From Phycisphaerales bacterium (GTDB taxonomy: Bacteria > Planctomycetota > Phycisphaerae > Phycisphaerales > UBA1924), in the NCBI GenBank assembly GCA_003511945.1, contig DOJA01000102.1, forward strand, positions 4,206 through 12,697: a stretch of DNA of 8,492 bases. The letters are read 5' to 3'. Position 1 is the stretch's first letter. Each line of letters opens with the position of its first letter. The notes under the pieces are model-generated. The model was not told the origin of the DNA and did not search any database. It was given only the letters and a program-made list of their open reading frames with translations. The translations under genes were made by a program, and so were the position numbers. Positions 7,222-8,492 of this stretch are shown one piece after another.

Positions 7222-8269
7222 CGCCGCCCCCGCCACTCCCTTCGCCACTCCCTCCGCCACCTTCCGCGCCCCGCTCTCCTGTTTCCATCGAAGGCCCCGG
7301 CTCGTACGCCTCGATGATCCGCTGCACCAGCTCGTGCCGGACCACATCCGACTTGTCCAGCGTCCGCAGCGCCACCCCCGCCACCCGCTTCAACCGCCGA
7401 GCGGCGTCCACCAGCCCGCTGTCCCGCGGATCGTCCAGGTCGATCTGCGTCGTGTCCCCGGTCACGATCATCTTCGAGCGCTGGCCCATCCGCGTCAGGA
7501 ACATCTGCATCTGCGTCCGCGTCGTGTTCTGCGCTTCATCAAGAATGATCACCGCGTCGTTGAGCGTCCGCCCCCGCATGTACGCCAGGGGCACGACTTC
7601 CAGCACATCCGTGGACATGAACCGGCTCAGCGTGGGGTAGTCCATCATGTCGTGCAGCGAGTCCAGCAGGGGCCTCAGGTACGGGTTCACCTTCGCGTAC
7701 TGGTCCCCCGGCAGGAAGCCCAGCTTTTCTCCCGCCTCCACGGCCGGACGCGCGAGGATCGCGCGGCGCACCCGCCCGACCTTCAGCAGATGGATCGCCG
7801 CCGCCACCGCCAGGTAGGTCTTCCCCGTCCCGGCGGGGCCGATCCCGAACACCAGGTCATGATCGCGGATCGCGTCCAGGTACGCGCGCTGGTTCTCCGT
7901 CTTGGGCGCCACCGCCCGCCCGCCGGAGTAGACCTCCAGCCGATCCCCCCACGCCGTGTCGCCCGTCTCCTGCGCCGGCGCTCCGCCACCGCCGCCGCCG
8001 CCGCGCTGCGCCTTCCAGCCCGACTCCGCGATCGCGTCGCGCACCTGCTGCTGGCTGGGCGTCCGCCCGCGCCGCGCCGACTCGATCAGCCCCTCCACCA
8101 CCCGCTGCGCCGCAGCCACTCCCCCGGGCTCCCCACGCAGAGACAGCGTCCCGTCCCGGGCCCCCACATTGACCCCGAACGATTCGCGGATCATCTTGAG
8201 GTTCCGCTCGGCCGACCCGAACACCGCCACGCGGTCAACCTTCTCAGGAATGCGGATCGTGATGTCCAC
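7214..8269 (-). CDS. phoH: PhoH family ATPase (PhoH/YbeZ-like)
   Basis: This 351-residue cytoplasmic P-loop ATPase is related to superfamily 1 helicases and is generally linked to RNA metabolism and ribosome maturation. The N-terminal part (about 1-70) resembles the small KH-like domain of this family. A glycine linker follows (90-96), then the PhoH core from about 115: TENQRAYLDAI (124-134), Walker A GPAGTGKT (144-151), ILARPAVEAGEKLGFLPGD (171-189), Walker B VIILDEAQN (240-248), and VTGDTTQIDL (269-278). All expected catalytic motifs are intact. The C-terminal tail (332-351) is almost only G, S, E and D. The GTG start at 8269 has only a weak G-rich ribosome-binding sequence a few bases upstream but gives the usual N-terminus. 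It is the first gene of the unit with pgpH, and its TGA lies inside the pgpH start region (ATGCTTGA). Confidence 0.95.
   Translation of the reverse strand: MDITIRIPEKVDRVAVFGSAERNLKMIRESFGVNVGARDGTLSLRGEPGGVAAAQRVVEGLIESARRGRTPSQQQVRDAIAESGWKAQRGGGGGGGAPAQETGDTAWGDRLEVYSGGRAVAPKTENQRAYLDAIRDHDLVFGIGPAGTGKTYLAVAAAIHLLKVGRVRRAILARPAVEAGEKLGFLPGDQYAKVNPYLRPLLDSLHDMMDYPTLSRFMSTDVLEVVPLAYMRGRTLNDAVIILDEAQNTTRTQMQMFLTRMGQRSKMIVTGDTTQIDLDDPRDSGLVDAARRLKRVAGVALRTLDKSDVVRHELVQRIIEAYEPGPSMETGERGAEGGGGSGEGSGGGGDA
7989..8003. repeat. Five-copy CCG trinucleotide repeat in phoH
   Basis: Five tandem CCG units on the plus strand read as GGC-type glycine codons and encode most of the poly-glycine linker at residues 90-96 of PhoH, between the N-terminal domain and the ATPase core. 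The repeat stays in frame, so copy-number change would only alter linker length. Confidence 0.75.
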
Positions 8270-8349
8270 ACAACCCCGCTCGGTGTCTCACCGCTCGCCC
8301 CCCGGCCCTGACGCGCCCGATGCGCACTCGACACCGGGAGTCAATCGTC

Positions 8350-8355
8350 ATTCTA
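8350..8355 (-). promoter_or_regulatory. Candidate -10 element for phoH
   Basis: TAGAAT on the minus strand matches TATAAT at five of six positions and lies about 80 bases upstream of the phoH start, in the short AT-richer part of the divergent region. No good -35 hexamer is found at 16-18 bases, so an activator or another sigma factor would be needed. The element touches the ATG of the divergent lipoprotein gene. Confidence 0.3.
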
Positions 8356-8492
8356 TGCCCGCGCCGACAGCCCACCCGCCGGGACGATCGTTCTTTGTTA
8401 GGTATTTGGCCTCGGCGCTCGTCCTGACTCACGCCCTCAGCGGCTGTACTGGATCAGGAAGCCCACCCCCCGCCAGCGACCCTCTCGCCCCC
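8355..8492 (+). CDS. Probable lipoprotein, N-terminus only
   Basis: From ATG at 8355 the frame is open for 46 codons to the window end. The translation has a basic segment (GRSFFVR), a hydrophobic core (YLASALVLTHA) and a lipobox LSGC with the acylated cysteine at residue 31, followed by a glycine, serine and proline-rich linker (TGSGSPPPASD). This is a textbook type II lipoprotein signal, so the product is probably anchored to a membrane outside the cytoplasm. Nothing of the mature domain is visible and no function can be given. The Shine-Dalgarno is poor: the nearest GGGAG (8336-8340) is 14 bases from the ATG. The gene is divergent from phoH and is the only plus-strand gene I support. A chance frame is possible but unlikely given the full signal layout. 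Confidence 0.65.
   Translation, partial: MPAPTAHPPGRSFFVRYLASALVLTHALSGCTGSGSPPPASDPLAP

Noticed and set aside
4987..7317. Very long plus-strand open frame opposite pgpH
   Set aside because: Same composition artefact: R/H/Q-rich sequence without recognisable motifs, while the minus-strand frame carries a complete HD site and membrane helices.
8328..8356. TCGACA with 17-base spacing to TTCTAT as a promoter for the lipoprotein gene
   Set aside because: The -10 match is poor and overlaps the ATG, so the transcript would start after the start codon.

Overview
The window is about 8.5 kb of very GC-rich bacterial DNA. It is densely coded, with nearly all genes on the minus strand. I see no mobile element, CRISPR array, rRNA or tRNA, and nothing resembling a defence island. 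A PhoH ATPase overlapping a PgpH/YqfF-type 7TM-HD phosphodiesterase, an EF-G2-type translation factor, and the high-GC style would fit a planctomycete (perhaps Phycisphaerae-like) or a related environmental bacterium. That assignment is inference only; no marker gene here fixes the taxonomy.

Layout from right to left, which is the direction of transcription for most genes. At the right edge (8355-8492, plus strand) is the N-terminus of a lipoprotein gene that leaves the window. Divergent from it, phoH (7214-8269) overlaps pgpH (4909-7221) by 8 bp. A non-coding gap of about 270 bp (4635-4908) follows, with a plausible sigma70-type promoter. It leads into a second co-directional run: fusA2-like EF-G paralogue (2565-4634), a secreted beta-lactamase-fold protein that seems to have lost its catalytic residues (1132-2568), a frameshifted iron-type ABC substrate-binding protein (57-1110), and the first 20 codons of a probable ABC permease (1-60, running off the left edge). 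Junctions in this run are overlaps of 4 bp, a gap of 21 bp, and an overlap of 4 bp, so it probably forms one transcript with coupled translation.

Functionally, phoH-pgpH is a conserved housekeeping pairing (RNA-associated ATPase and cyclic-di-AMP phosphodiesterase), but the ybeY gene that often follows in other bacteria is absent. The second run joins a ribosome-associated GTPase paralogue, an exported probable pseudoenzyme and a periplasmic-binding-protein importer. I see no obvious biochemical link among these three.

The most notable item is the 478-residue exported protein. It keeps the sequence framework of ORF12/LpqF-like serine hydrolases, yet all three active-site motifs are altered. 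The frameshift in the substrate-binding protein gene is the other main point to check.
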